From: a virus
Length of the DNA: 22,297 nt
Virus record (IMG/VR): IMGVR_UViG_3300036770_001801
Coordinates: 1 to 22,297 of that record
Reading direction: 5' to 3' (one strand)
Shown: piece after piece, positions 1 through 8,311 of the stretch
Numbering within the stretch: the first letter of the stretch is position 1
Layout: the number at the start of each line of letters is the position of its first letter
Translations under genes and position numbers: made by a program
The notes under the pieces: generated by a model
What the model saw: only the letters and a program-made list of their open reading frames with translations
The model's database searches: none
Told to the model about the DNA's origin: nothing

Positions 1-878
1 AGCCCGGTTCCGTTGACATAACGCTGGCGTTGGCCATGAACAAGTTGCGAGTTCGTCCCATAGACGCGCTTCATCGTGTCGATGTCGAGGACATCGGTGG
101 TGCCGCTCCGCCAGCTATAGAGACGGCCGAGGTCCCAATCAGGCACCCAGCTACGATCGGTAGCATTTGGAAGAGGATCGCTCTCGTTGACATGTGCCTT
201 GAGATTCGGGGTGTTATCAGCGATACGCTTCGTCACCTCAAATGTAAGCTGCGGGACGCGGTTCCCGTAATCCTCAAGCGGCAAACGCTCGAAGACAACA
301 TAGGCGATGCCGCGATGCGCGGAGACATTCCCGACGCCCTTGTCTGCCTCGATCAGCGAGTCGGGCATCTGCTCTTCGTCGCCCCGATAGACGCGCATTC
401 GGATGTTCTTCTTTTTCTTCTTTTTCGACTGAGCGATAACCAGAAGAATGTCGGCGAACGAATCTCCAGTGAAACGAGTTGCGCCACTCGTCACGTCATA
501 GATGATTTTACCATCTGCCCAGACACGCAAAATTTCGTCGATCGGCCCCTTGCACAGAGCGACGGCAAAGGTGCAGTCATAGGTATAGGTCGTCTGTTTC
601 GGGCCGCCCTTGCCGCCCGACTTGTGCTTGGTTTCCTTGAGACCGGTGGACCAGATCATGTTTGATCCGACGCGAACGGTTCCGTAGATTTCCGGAATCG
701 CTGCACCGTAGGTCGAGGCGGTGACCTTGAGATCGGTAAGCCGTGGTCCCTTGATTGTCGGACCAAACAGCGACGCGCCGATCATGCCACCAAGAGTAGC
801 ACCGATCTGGGCACCCAGCGGTCCACCGATGACAAAACCGATGGCTCCGCCGACCACAGTTGTGATTAGCTGACCCAT
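1..878 (-). CDS. Phage tail tip protein, J-like (partial; 3' end outside window)
   Basis: An open frame starts at ATG 876-878 and runs off the left edge without a stop (292 codons seen). It overlaps the upstream peptidase gene by one base (TAATG), so the two are probably translationally coupled. The N-terminus (residues about 6-42) is hydrophobic and Gly/Ala-rich. Next comes a stretch reading IPEIYGTVRVGSNMIWSTG, typical of the large central tail-tip or host-contact proteins of siphoviruses and GTAs, and later MPDSLIEADKGVG, also typical. Position after the hub and NlpC genes fits a tip attachment or fibre-hub role in receptor contact. Six consecutive lysines lie near codons 151-156. The family assignment is by motif and gene order; the C-terminal part that would specify the subfamily is not in the window. 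Confidence 0.85.
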   Translation of the reverse strand, partial: MGQLITTVVGGAIGFVIGGPLGAQIGATLGGMIGASLFGPTIKGPRLTDLKVTASTYGAAIPEIYGTVRVGSNMIWSTGLKETKHKSGGKGGPKQTTYTYDCTFAVALCKGPIDEILRVWADGKIIYDVTSGATRFTGDSFADILLVIAQSKKKKKKNIRMRVYRGDEEQMPDSLIEADKGVGNVSAHRGIAYVVFERLPLEDYGNRVPQLTFEVTKRIADNTPNLKAHVNESDPLPNATDRSWVPDWDLGRLYSWRSGTTDVLDIDTMKRVYGTNSQLVHGQRQRYVNGTG

Positions 879-1291
879 TAGACGATGCCCTCGATTGCCC
901 GCACCTCGACCAGCTTCTTCGGCCAGTCATGGATGAAACCTTCTTCCAGCACCTTTCCCAGCGCTGAATAGGCATGAATGAGAGTCAGTTGTCCGTCGCG
1001 CTCAGCGAAAATCCCGACATGACAAGGCTGCGTGCCGTCGCGGAAGATACCAAATGTGCCCGGCTCCGGCTTTGCGACCGCCAGCGAGTTTTCGCGGATG
1101 TGAGTCACGAACAATGCCGGGTTTGGTGACCGGCGATAACCCGGCATATCCGGAAGTTCGATCCCAATATCCAAAGCTGCCATCAAGAGCAGGCCAACGC
1201 AATCCACCCCGGCTCGATTACGGCCTTGGTGAACCCAGCGGGTGCCGATCCAGCTACGCGCGGCGGCGATGAAGTCGTCCTTACTGTGCAT
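878..1291 (-). CDS. NlpC/P60-family tail peptidase
   Basis: This 137-aa protein resembles the phage/GTA NlpC/P60 cysteine peptidases that cut the peptide part of peptidoglycan as the tail tip engages the cell. The likely catalytic Cys31 is in GVDCVGLL near the N-terminal end of a helix, the likely catalytic His91 is in PCHVGIF, and His106 in LIHAYSA is a candidate third polar residue. The length is normal for a single-domain member. The start overlaps the end of the hub gene by 11 bases, and the stop overlaps the tip-protein start, so hub, peptidase and tip are one compact translational unit. No signal peptide is visible, as expected for a virion component. Confidence 0.88.
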   Translation of the reverse strand: MHSKDDFIAAARSWIGTRWVHQGRNRAGVDCVGLLLMAALDIGIELPDMPGYRRSPNPALFVTHIRENSLAVAKPEPGTFGIFRDGTQPCHVGIFAERDGQLTLIHAYSALGKVLEEGFIHDWPKKLVEVRAIEGIV

Positions 1292-2135
1292 CAGGGTATT
1301 GCATCAATTCGTCGTTGCCCGGCACGTAATCTTCGGCGCGGCGGTTCACGACATTGTTGTAGAATTTGCAGCGAGCCAGCGAACGATCGCAGCCGGGGGC
1401 GACTTTAAGCAGCGTCGCTGCGGTGATCGGATAGCTCGCGCCCTCGAACAAGGTGATGGTGCGGGTGCCGGCATTGTAGGCGATGATCTCGATGGTGCGC
1501 CCGGCATTCTCACCGTCGATGAACCGGACCGTGCCGTAATCGAGACCCTGCGCTGGAACGACGAACCCCACAGGCAAGACGATCTTGTCGCGAGTCAGGG
1601 AATCTACATCGACCGACGTGTCGATTTCATAATCGGTGATGTTGAGCTTGCAACGGGCATCACAGAAGTCCGCACGGCATTCGGCAGTGAAAACTTCAAT
1701 GAAGTTGTGGGAGAGTGCCTGTGCAAGCCCCCGAATTTCGGTCTGGAATTGTCCGTTGCCCAACAAAGTCACTTCGCCGAACCAACCGCGCCGAACCTTG
1801 AGGGCTCCTTGCGAAGGGTCAGCCCAATTCACCACGAAAATGTAGACATTGGCGCGATTAAACAAACCGGAGCGGAGTTCTTGATCGGTGATCTTTTCCG
1901 AATCGAGAACGCCGGCCACTTCGAGATTATCGACCGAGAAATCGGCTCCTGATTTGATCGCGGTGCGGTCGTAGCTCGACTCCGCTTCGTAGGTATTTGT
2001 CTCGAACACGATGTCGCGATCGTGGTCCGTAAAAAAGAACTCGCGCCCGTCCTGACGGATAATCCGCCAACAGGAAGCGAGTGTCGTCACCTCCTGATCG
2101 AGGTGATTGGAAAGGGCTGTGGAAATTGACTTCAC
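1281..2135 (-). CDS. DUF2163 / BR0599-type baseplate hub protein
   Basis: This 284-aa protein has the hallmarks of the DUF2163 family, the hub protein of GTA-like tail tips. Its N-terminus carries CWRIIRQDGREFFFTDHDRD and its C-terminus GCDRSLARCKF followed by VPGND. Cysteines cluster at residues 153, 158, 162, 249 and 256. In the RcGTA hub and in lambda gpL, Cys residues near the C-terminal domain bind an iron-sulfur cluster, so the same is likely here (inference). The start is GTG (2133-2135), three bases after the TAA of the distal tail gene. No good ribosome-binding site precedes it, so translational coupling is likely. Confidence 0.9.
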   Translation of the reverse strand: MKSISTALSNHLDQEVTTLASCWRIIRQDGREFFFTDHDRDIVFETNTYEAESSYDRTAIKSGADFSVDNLEVAGVLDSEKITDQELRSGLFNRANVYIFVVNWADPSQGALKVRRGWFGEVTLLGNGQFQTEIRGLAQALSHNFIEVFTAECRADFCDARCKLNITDYEIDTSVDVDSLTRDKIVLPVGFVVPAQGLDYGTVRFIDGENAGRTIEIIAYNAGTRTITLFEGASYPITAATLLKVAPGCDRSLARCKFYNNVVNRRAEDYVPGNDELMQYPDAQ

Positions 2136-2138
2136 GGT

Positions 2139-2738
2139 TTAGCGGGGTTTCAATTCAATGAGGGGGATGGACGGCCACGACATGAGTTCCCAGTCATCGT
2201 GAGCGATCTTGATTTCGTCAGTATCGAACCGGACGGGGACATCGAACTCGCATTCGACTTCGATCGTCTGGCCGATGTAGCTGGTCGTATTCACGATGCC
2301 GGTCGTGATGTTGAGGAGAGCAGCGTTGATCGGAACATTGTCGGCCCAAAGGCTCACAGTGTCCGGAACGATCTTGAGGATGGGACGATCGTAAAAATGT
2401 GCTGTCAGGGGCTCGTAGCGTTTGTAGACCTGCGTCTGGTTGGTGGTGGCGACGCCGATCGACTGGCGCGCGAGGAAAAAATCCATCCAGTCCTTGAACC
2501 GGAAACCATACGCTTTACCACGGCGTGCCATGAAGAACTCCAGCACGTCTTCCATTTGCTCTCGTTCTTTGATACCATAAGCGACATCGTAAACGGCGCG
2601 AGCCAGTGACCACTCGATGTTGCGCTGTTCGTGGCCCGAGGCCAGATCGATCACCGAAGTCTTGAAACCGGGGCCGCCCGAGCTTCCATAGGAGATGTCT
2701 TCCGGGAATCGGACATCATGGAATTGAGCAATTTGCAT
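2139..2738 (-). CDS. DUF2460 distal tail protein
   Basis: This 199-aa protein matches the DUF2460 family (GTA gp12-like distal tail protein), which caps the end of the tail tube and carries the hub. The signature is visible near the N-terminus: FPEDISYGSSGGPGFKTSV, then EWSLARAVYDVAYGIK, then FFMARRGKAYGFRFKDWMDF. The length is normal for the family. A GAGG about 10 bases upstream serves ATG 2738. The start lies inside the tail of a small upstream membrane ORF, and a promoter-like repeat element lies 30-75 bases upstream, so this gene may receive extra transcription. Confidence 0.9.
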   Translation of the reverse strand: MQIAQFHDVRFPEDISYGSSGGPGFKTSVIDLASGHEQRNIEWSLARAVYDVAYGIKEREQMEDVLEFFMARRGKAYGFRFKDWMDFFLARQSIGVATTNQTQVYKRYEPLTAHFYDRPILKIVPDTVSLWADNVPINAALLNITTGIVNTTSYIGQTIEVECEFDVPVRFDTDEIKIAHDDWELMSWPSIPLIELKPR

Positions 2739-2925
2739 ATTGGAGGGACCTCAGAAGAAGGCTCACCGTGTAGTCAAAATGTCGGTGAATGTCAAGTGAA
2801 ATTATCGGATGACCGTAAGCCATCAGGGCCCCGGCCGCAGCGGAATACAAGAGAAAGGGGTAGGCGACAGGGGCCGCGCGTAGGAGAAAGAAGGCAAGGA
2901 CAATGGCTCCGATAATCCGTAGCAC
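2716..2925 (-). CDS. Small membrane protein, function unknown
   Basis: A 69-aa frame with a GTG start sits directly after the tape measure stop. A strong Shine-Dalgarno run (AGAGGAG) overlaps the end of that gene and lies 8 bases before the GTG, which supports translation. The first 38 residues are hydrophobic and could form one or two membrane segments with a short Arg-containing turn around residue 16. The C-terminal half is encoded by a stretch that also carries the promoter-like repeat element and overlaps the next gene by 23 bases, so it may be less constrained. The position next to tail genes and the small hydrophobic character would also fit a holin-like protein, but nothing shows lysis activity. 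Confidence 0.5.
   Translation of the reverse strand: MLRIIGAIVLAFFLLRAAPVAYPFLLYSAAAGALMAYGHPIISLDIHRHFDYTVSLLLRSLQYANCSIP
2767..2812 (-). promoter_or_regulatory. Promoter-like repeat element D (tandem copy) upstream of the distal tail gene
   Basis: On the minus strand the right half (2790-2812) reads TCATCCGATAATTT, then CACTTGACA, ending in a perfect -35 hexamer TTGACA at 2790-2795. It matches the element at promoter A at 17 of 23 bases. Directly next to it (2767-2789) is a second, degenerate copy containing CACCGACATTTTGACT. The -10 at 17-base spacing is poor (TACACG, 2767-2772), so activity may need an activator, or the site may only bind a regulator. It lies inside the small membrane ORF. 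Confidence 0.5.
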
Positions 2926-2941
2926 TGTCCTTGCTCCTCTC

Positions 2942-5900
2942 TTAGTTATTCCGCGCGTAAGCTCGGTTGGCCTGCATGTGCATGTCCGCAGCCATCTGCT
3001 GCTTGCTCCGCTTGAAGCCGTCGTAGTTGGCGTTGGTGAAGTTGAAGTTCTGGTTCACAACTGTCGCTCCGCGACCACCTCCGCCCGACATTTCAACCGG
3101 GACCTTACGGCCACGCGACAGTGGAATGACAGCTTCATTGTCATGCAGGATCGCCGGGATGCCGCTCGTATTGTGCGTGCCTTCCGCGAAGTGCGGCGCA
3201 TTCGCAAACACGGCCGGGTTGACCGAAGCACGGCCGACCGGGGAGTTCGAGAAACCCCCTTCCTTGAAGATACCCGGCATCGATCCAATGAGATCGAGCG
3301 ACGCGCCTTGGATACCACCACCGCCGCCGCCAAAGAGTCCGCCAAACAGCTTGCCGAAGATGCCGCCAAGGCCACCACCGCCACCTGCACCGCCCTGCGC
3401 CGACATCATCTTGGTCAGCATCATCGACAGGAACATCGCACCGATCTGAGCGATCGGGCTCTTGAACGTGCTGGCGAAAGCCATGCCGATCATCGGCATC
3501 ATGCTCTGGAAGGTCGAACCGAACGTCGTCGCCGTCTGTGTCGCCACATCGTTGACGGTCTTTTCGACGCCGACGACGCCATTATCGTTGGCTGCACCAC
3601 CGATTCCGCCTCCCGGACGGTAGACGCTCGGCGAACCGTCGCCGCCCACTCCGACCTGTGCGCCTCGGCTATTCGTATATTCTCCGTTGAGGTTGATACC
3701 GAACGCACCCGACGTGATCTGCCCATTCGGGCCGACCATCTGAACCCACATCGCGTTTGTCGGGTTCGAGCCGAGCGGAGTCGTGGTGCTGGGGCCGTAT
3801 TTCCCGATACCGATCGCGCCGAACAGCGAGCCCATCAGCGACGGAGCGCCGCTGTTGAGATCACCTGCCGAGAAGACGTTCTCCATGAGCGTCTTGACGA
3901 TCTGCTGCGACGAGAAGCGCACGATACCCTGTTGGATCGTATCGAAGATCGCGCCGAACGAGAACTTGCCCGTGGTGCCCAGCGAGAAAAGCTGGTCTTC
4001 AAGGCTCTGGAGGACGTTCTTGTCCAGTTCGTTGATCGCCGCACCGGCGTCCTTCACCTCGTTGATGTAAGAACGGATGCCGTTGTTGTCGAAGAACTCC
4101 TTGTTGCGCTGCAACTGATCCGCGAGGTCCTGACGCAGACGGATTTCATGTTCCAGACCAGCGATCGTTTCGGCGGTCAATTCACCGCCTTCGCTGCGGA
4201 ACTTCTTCACCGCATCGGTCAGCTTGTCGAAGATTTCGCCTTCGCGTTCGGTCAACTGGAGACGAACCATCTCCTGATCCATATCGAACAGCGTCTCGCC
4301 GCCGAACGTCTTGGAACGCTCAGCCATCTTCGCCGCGTATTCAACGGCGCGACCCATCTTGAGAACTTCTTCTGCTGCTGTTTCCGCAGTGAGACCGTTC
4401 TTCTTGAGGGCCTGATCCAGAGTCGGGCTCTTGCCGGCGAGATCGAGGATCGCGTCCGCAAGGTTGGTCGCGGCCATGTCGCCGCCTTCGATACCTTCGC
4501 GAAACTCTCCGAGCCACGTCGAGAAAGCGTCGTTCGGGAGGATGGCCTGAGCGATCGGGGTCAGCTTCGAGAGCAGGTCGCTATACTTGCTGAGGGCTGG
4601 CAGGGCGTCGCCAAAGGCGCTGCGGAGGTCCATCGACGACTTGTCGCGGAAATCCATAGCCTTGACGGTCGCTTCCTTCTGAGCCGTCTCGTAGGCCGCC
4701 TGCGTCGCGATCAGCAGATCGATGATCTGACCCACGTCCTTCTTGTAGCGGGTCTTGAGGTCTGCCATGACCGGGCCAGCGAGATTGCCCGGCTCACCCA
4801 TCGCCTTGACAAGCGACTCCACCGACACTTCACCATCAGCGGAGTCCGTTTTCAAATTCGCAATGAAGTTCGCATAACCCTTGTCGTTGAGCAGGATATG
4901 CGCCTGATCGGTCAGGGTCTTGACGAAATCGCGATAAAGGCCGCCCAGCGGATCGACCTCATCGAACTTGCCCATCAACTGATCGACAAGGTTTTCGATG
5001 CGGTTCGCGGCTGCTTCGGGGCTCTCACCCTTCTTGCCCTTTTTACCCTTACCGCCATCTTCGGTCGCGACGCCCGGCTTCTCGGGTGGCTTATAGTCGA
5101 GATCGACGAGCGACTTCGGCTTCGGTTTGGGCTTCGGCTTCGGCGGTCCAGCCATTCCGGCACGTCCACGCGCGCCTTGCTCGTTGAGCCAGCCCGAGAC
5201 GGCGTTGAAGCCGCGTCCGGTGTTCGCGTAAAATTTGTTGAAATCAGCGCCGCTAACTTCGTAACCAGCGAAGGCCTCCTTGATGCCGTTCATGGTAGCC
5301 GAGCCGTTGAGAACGCCCATTGCCTTCGTGCCAGCGCCCGAGAAGTCACCCTTCAACATCGAGCTTACTGCGCTACCAATGCCGCTCAGGTTGTTGGCCA
5401 CGACGTTGACCAGCGCTCGCACGCCGGCTCCGATGCCCTCGAACGCGCGCTGGAAGACATACGCAAAGCCGACCGCAACTTTAGCCGCGAAGCTACCAAT
5501 GTCGCTCAGGTTGAAGCCGATCTTCTCAGCCAGCCAGCTTCCGAGGCCAGTGACGACCATGACCGTTGCGTCCCAAGCTCCTGCGAAGAAGTCGGTGACC
5601 TTCGACCACAGCTTTGAGATTGAATCGGTGACGTTCAGCCACATGCCGTAGATGATCTCGCCAGCCGAATATTGGACCTTGACCTGTCCCTCGGCCGACT
5701 CCGACGCCGCTTGAGCGCCTGCGCCCCATGCAACTGCAAGCCCGGTGCCGATCGCACCTGCAAGCTTACCAATGGCCGTGGCGGCCGGGCGCGCTGCCTG
5801 TCCAATACCAGTGATGCGAGCGATGAGGGTCTGGAGTCCACGGCCCGTTGCGGTGTTGCTCAATCCGCCGAGCGCGTTTGAGATGCCAGCGACCGCGCCC

Positions 5901-7873
5901 GCGATGTTCGCGTTGCGAATTTGCGCCAGTTGTGCCAGATACGCCGACAGATTTGTCGCGGCAAGCGCACGCGACGCGTAGACCATATCCCACATGAGCG
6001 GGATACCGACGCGAAGAGCGCCGGCAAGCTGGAAGATGGGAGTCACGAGGAAGCGGCCGATCTGGAGCGTGCCCGAGATCAGCATCCACTTACCGAGGAG
6101 CGAAAGCGTCGTGCCGAGCGGTCCCTTGATCGAATCCCAGTTCTCGCGGAGCCATGTGAAAGCATCCGAAAGCTTGTTGATCATCGGAACCAGCTTGTCG
6201 CTGATCGCCTGTGCGTAGCGCTCGATGTCGCCCGGCTCCATTGACGCATTGATGTTCTTCATCAAATCCGTGAAGGCTTGGCTTGCACCAGCTTCACCGA
6301 TCTTCTGGAACAGCGTGTTGACGTTGTTCCGGAGAATGGTCATCTGCGTCGAAGGACGATTCAAGGCCGCTTCCAGCGACGGACCGAAATCCTCCTTCAT
6401 GCGCTTGGCCATGTAAGCCAGCACCTTGTCGGCGTCGAGTGCCTTATTCTTGAGGCCCTTTTCGAGGCTCATGCCCAGCGACTCGGCATACTCGCCGGCA
6501 TAGGCCATCGCACCCGGAAGGTGTTCGTTCAACTGCTGGTTAAGTTCTTCGGCCGACAGGTAGCCCTTGTTGAGGACCTGCTGGACGGCGAGCCACACGT
6601 CGTTCTGGCGATCGGTCTTGGTGCCAAGCACCGTCATCGCGGTCGAGAAGCCCTCGAACGCGTGGCGCGTTTCATTGACCGACATACCGGCCTTCGATGC
6701 GGCGATCGAGACCTTGGCGAAGCCGGTCTCAGCCGTCAGCATGTCAACACCGAGACGCGTCGAAGTCTCGTTGACCCACTCAAGTTGCTCCGCGCCGAAC
6801 GCGACTTCCTTGTTGACGACGGCCATCTGCGCCTTGAAGGTCAGTGCGGCGTCTGAGGCCTTGAAGAAATTACGGCCGAGTTCCGCGATCGTCAGCGAGC
6901 CCAACAGCGAGCGCAGCGCCGAGCCGATCTGGAAGGTGCCTGAGAAAGCATTCTGGAGCCCCATCATCTGGAGCGAAGCGCCGCGCGCCTGAGCGCCGAC
7001 GTTGCCCAGCGAGCCGCCGAGTCCGCCGAGACCCCCACGAAGGCCACGCAGAGAATTATTCGCGGAAGCCGCAGCCGCCGCGATCTTGTTCAACGCTGCT
7101 GTGAGTTCGTTGGCGTTTGCAGGCACGCGAAGCTGGCCCAGTGCATTCATGAACCCTTGGAGGTTACGAATCTGAGCGGCCGAGGGTGCTTTGAAATTAC
7201 TGATTGCGCCAAGCGCGCTGAGAAACGGTCCCGAGCCACGGAGGCTGGAGAAGTTGAACTGACGCAGCGCTAGGGCGAGGTTTCCGATGTTGGAAACCTG
7301 TCCTGCCGATGGAGCCTTGAGGCGGCTCATGGCGATGGAGATGGACGCCAGTTCGTTGGCGATACCCGAGATGCCGGCGATCGACTTGAGTCGGTTCAAG
7401 GACGGCGCAGCCGCAGCCATCGCCTTGCCGAACTCGACGAGGCGCTTGGATTGAGCAGCAGACGGGGCTTGGAAGCCGGCGAGGGAAGTCTTGATGTTCC
7501 CAAGGGCCCGCATCGAGCGAGCGAGGCCGGAAATGTCCGGAACATTGGCGAGCGAAGCGAAAAACTTCTTGAGGTTCGCCGCTTGCGCCGGGGAAGGTGC
7601 CTTGAAACCACCAAGGGCTTGGGAAAGAGCCGTGATGCGCCGAGCAGCAGTCGGGTCGATCTTGACGTTACCGAACGCCTCCATCGACTTCTTGAAGTTG
7701 TTCAGCGCACCACGATTGTTAGCCGCCTTCGAGGCCGCGTTCATCGTCTTGGCGACGTGGGCCTCGAACTTATCCAGTGAGGCGAAGATACCATCGACAG
7801 CCGCTTTGTAGTCGCGAAAGCCTTTCGCAACGTCGCGGGTGTCAACGACAAACTTCATGCCATGGGTTTCCAT
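2942..7873 (-). CDS. Tail length tape measure protein
   Basis: This is the largest gene (1643 aa). It fills the tail tube lumen and sets tail length; at the usual ~1.5 Å per residue that is roughly 245 nm (inference). Residues 70-260 contain an imperfect repeat centred on FKAPSAAQ at about 90, 134, 185 and 227. Residues about 330-540 match the tape-measure N-terminal domain (ASKAGMSVNETRHAFEGFST; LNEHLPGAMAYAGEYAESLG). A KPKPKPKPK linker lies near 920. The C-terminus is Gly-rich with the common tape-measure ending HDNEAVIPLSRGRKVPVEM. The start may be ATG 7873 or ATG 7858; neither has a strong ribosome-binding site. The gene begins 6 bases after the chaperone extension stop, so coupling is likely. 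Confidence 0.95.
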   Translation of the reverse strand: METHGMKFVVDTRDVAKGFRDYKAAVDGIFASLDKFEAHVAKTMNAASKAANNRGALNNFKKSMEAFGNVKIDPTAARRITALSQALGGFKAPSPAQAANLKKFFASLANVPDISGLARSMRALGNIKTSLAGFQAPSAAQSKRLVEFGKAMAAAAPSLNRLKSIAGISGIANELASISIAMSRLKAPSAGQVSNIGNLALALRQFNFSSLRGSGPFLSALGAISNFKAPSAAQIRNLQGFMNALGQLRVPANANELTAALNKIAAAAASANNSLRGLRGGLGGLGGSLGNVGAQARGASLQMMGLQNAFSGTFQIGSALRSLLGSLTIAELGRNFFKASDAALTFKAQMAVVNKEVAFGAEQLEWVNETSTRLGVDMLTAETGFAKVSIAASKAGMSVNETRHAFEGFSTAMTVLGTKTDRQNDVWLAVQQVLNKGYLSAEELNQQLNEHLPGAMAYAGEYAESLGMSLEKGLKNKALDADKVLAYMAKRMKEDFGPSLEAALNRPSTQMTILRNNVNTLFQKIGEAGASQAFTDLMKNINASMEPGDIERYAQAISDKLVPMINKLSDAFTWLRENWDSIKGPLGTTLSLLGKWMLISGTLQIGRFLVTPIFQLAGALRVGIPLMWDMVYASRALAATNLSAYLAQLAQIRNANIAGAVAGISNALGGLSNTATGRGLQTLIARITGIGQAARPAATAIGKLAGAIGTGLAVAWGAGAQAASESAEGQVKVQYSAGEIIYGMWLNVTDSISKLWSKVTDFFAGAWDATVMVVTGLGSWLAEKIGFNLSDIGSFAAKVAVGFAYVFQRAFEGIGAGVRALVNVVANNLSGIGSAVSSMLKGDFSGAGTKAMGVLNGSATMNGIKEAFAGYEVSGADFNKFYANTGRGFNAVSGWLNEQGARGRAGMAGPPKPKPKPKPKSLVDLDYKPPEKPGVATEDGGKGKKGKKGESPEAAANRIENLVDQLMGKFDEVDPLGGLYRDFVKTLTDQAHILLNDKGYANFIANLKTDSADGEVSVESLVKAMGEPGNLAGPVMADLKTRYKKDVGQIIDLLIATQAAYETAQKEATVKAMDFRDKSSMDLRSAFGDALPALSKYSDLLSKLTPIAQAILPNDAFSTWLGEFREGIEGGDMAATNLADAILDLAGKSPTLDQALKKNGLTAETAAEEVLKMGRAVEYAAKMAERSKTFGGETLFDMDQEMVRLQLTEREGEIFDKLTDAVKKFRSEGGELTAETIAGLEHEIRLRQDLADQLQRNKEFFDNNGIRSYINEVKDAGAAINELDKNVLQSLEDQLFSLGTTGKFSFGAIFDTIQQGIVRFSSQQIVKTLMENVFSAGDLNSGAPSLMGSLFGAIGIGKYGPSTTTPLGSNPTNAMWVQMVGPNGQITSGAFGINLNGEYTNSRGAQVGVGGDGSPSVYRPGGGIGGAANDNGVVGVEKTVNDVATQTATTFGSTFQSMMPMIGMAFASTFKSPIAQIGAMFLSMMLTKMMSAQGGAGGGGGLGGIFGKLFGGLFGGGGGGIQGASLDLIGSMPGIFKEGGFSNSPVGRASVNPAVFANAPHFAEGTHNTSGIPAILHDNEAVIPLSRGRKVPVEMSGGGGRGATVVNQNFNFTNANYDGFKRSKQQMAADMHMQANRAYARNN

Positions 7874-7879
7874 GGGGCG

Positions 7880-8311
7880 TTAACTCACTGGTCTGCGGGG
7901 ATTACGGGTGCCGCCTCCTCGTGGTGGGGAGTGGCTTGGCGGAGGGCCGGGAGGTTTTGGTTTGGAGGGATTCTCCTTTTCCATCTTCTCGTGATGGAGC
8001 CTCATCCACTCATGGTCGAGACGGTCAATCAGCATGACCAAATTCTGCCGCTCGCTGGGCAGGAAGATGTTTTTGAGACGGCAATACGCCTCGATCTCGG
8101 AGTGGGGGATGGGGACTGCTGAGCCCATACCGGCGATCGGCCGGCGATAGTTGAGATCAATGAAGGCCTGCCAAATCCAGTGGAGGTGCCGATACAGGAC
8201 CGGCTCCTCCGCTAGGGTTTTGGACTTGATGCCCTTTTCTTCCTCGATCTGACGCAGCCAGTCCGACTTCTGGGAAATCGGGTTCTGCGACCAGATGAGG
8301 TAGCTGATCAG
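7880..8311 (-). CDS. Tail assembly chaperone, -1 frameshift extension (T part of G-T fusion)
   Basis: In the -1 frame relative to the upstream chaperone gene an open frame runs without stops from 8311 to 7880 (143 codons). An ATG occurs only 61 codons in (8128). The part before that ATG reads as ordinary coding protein (ISYLIWSQNPISQKSDWLRQ and so on) and has no ATG of its own, so it is best explained as the extension of a G-T fusion of about 277 aa. The G and GT proteins of lambda-like phages coat the tape measure and recruit tube subunits during tail assembly; GT is made in small amounts. The C-terminus is Pro-rich (PSKPKPPGPPPSHSPPRGGG). The stop is next to the tape measure start, the conserved gene order. 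Confidence 0.85.
   Translation of the reverse strand: MISYLIWSQNPISQKSDWLRQIEEEKGIKSKTLAEEPVLYRHLHWIWQAFIDLNYRRPIAGMGSAVPIPHSEIEAYCRLKNIFLPSERQNLVMLIDRLDHEWMRLHHEKMEKENPSKPKPPGPPPSHSPPRGGGTRNPRRPVS

Noticed and set aside
2903-5617. 904-aa plus-strand open frame opposite the tape measure
   Set aside because: Low-complexity Arg/Asp/Glu/His-rich translation, no start site and no domain; it is the antisense shadow of a well supported gene.
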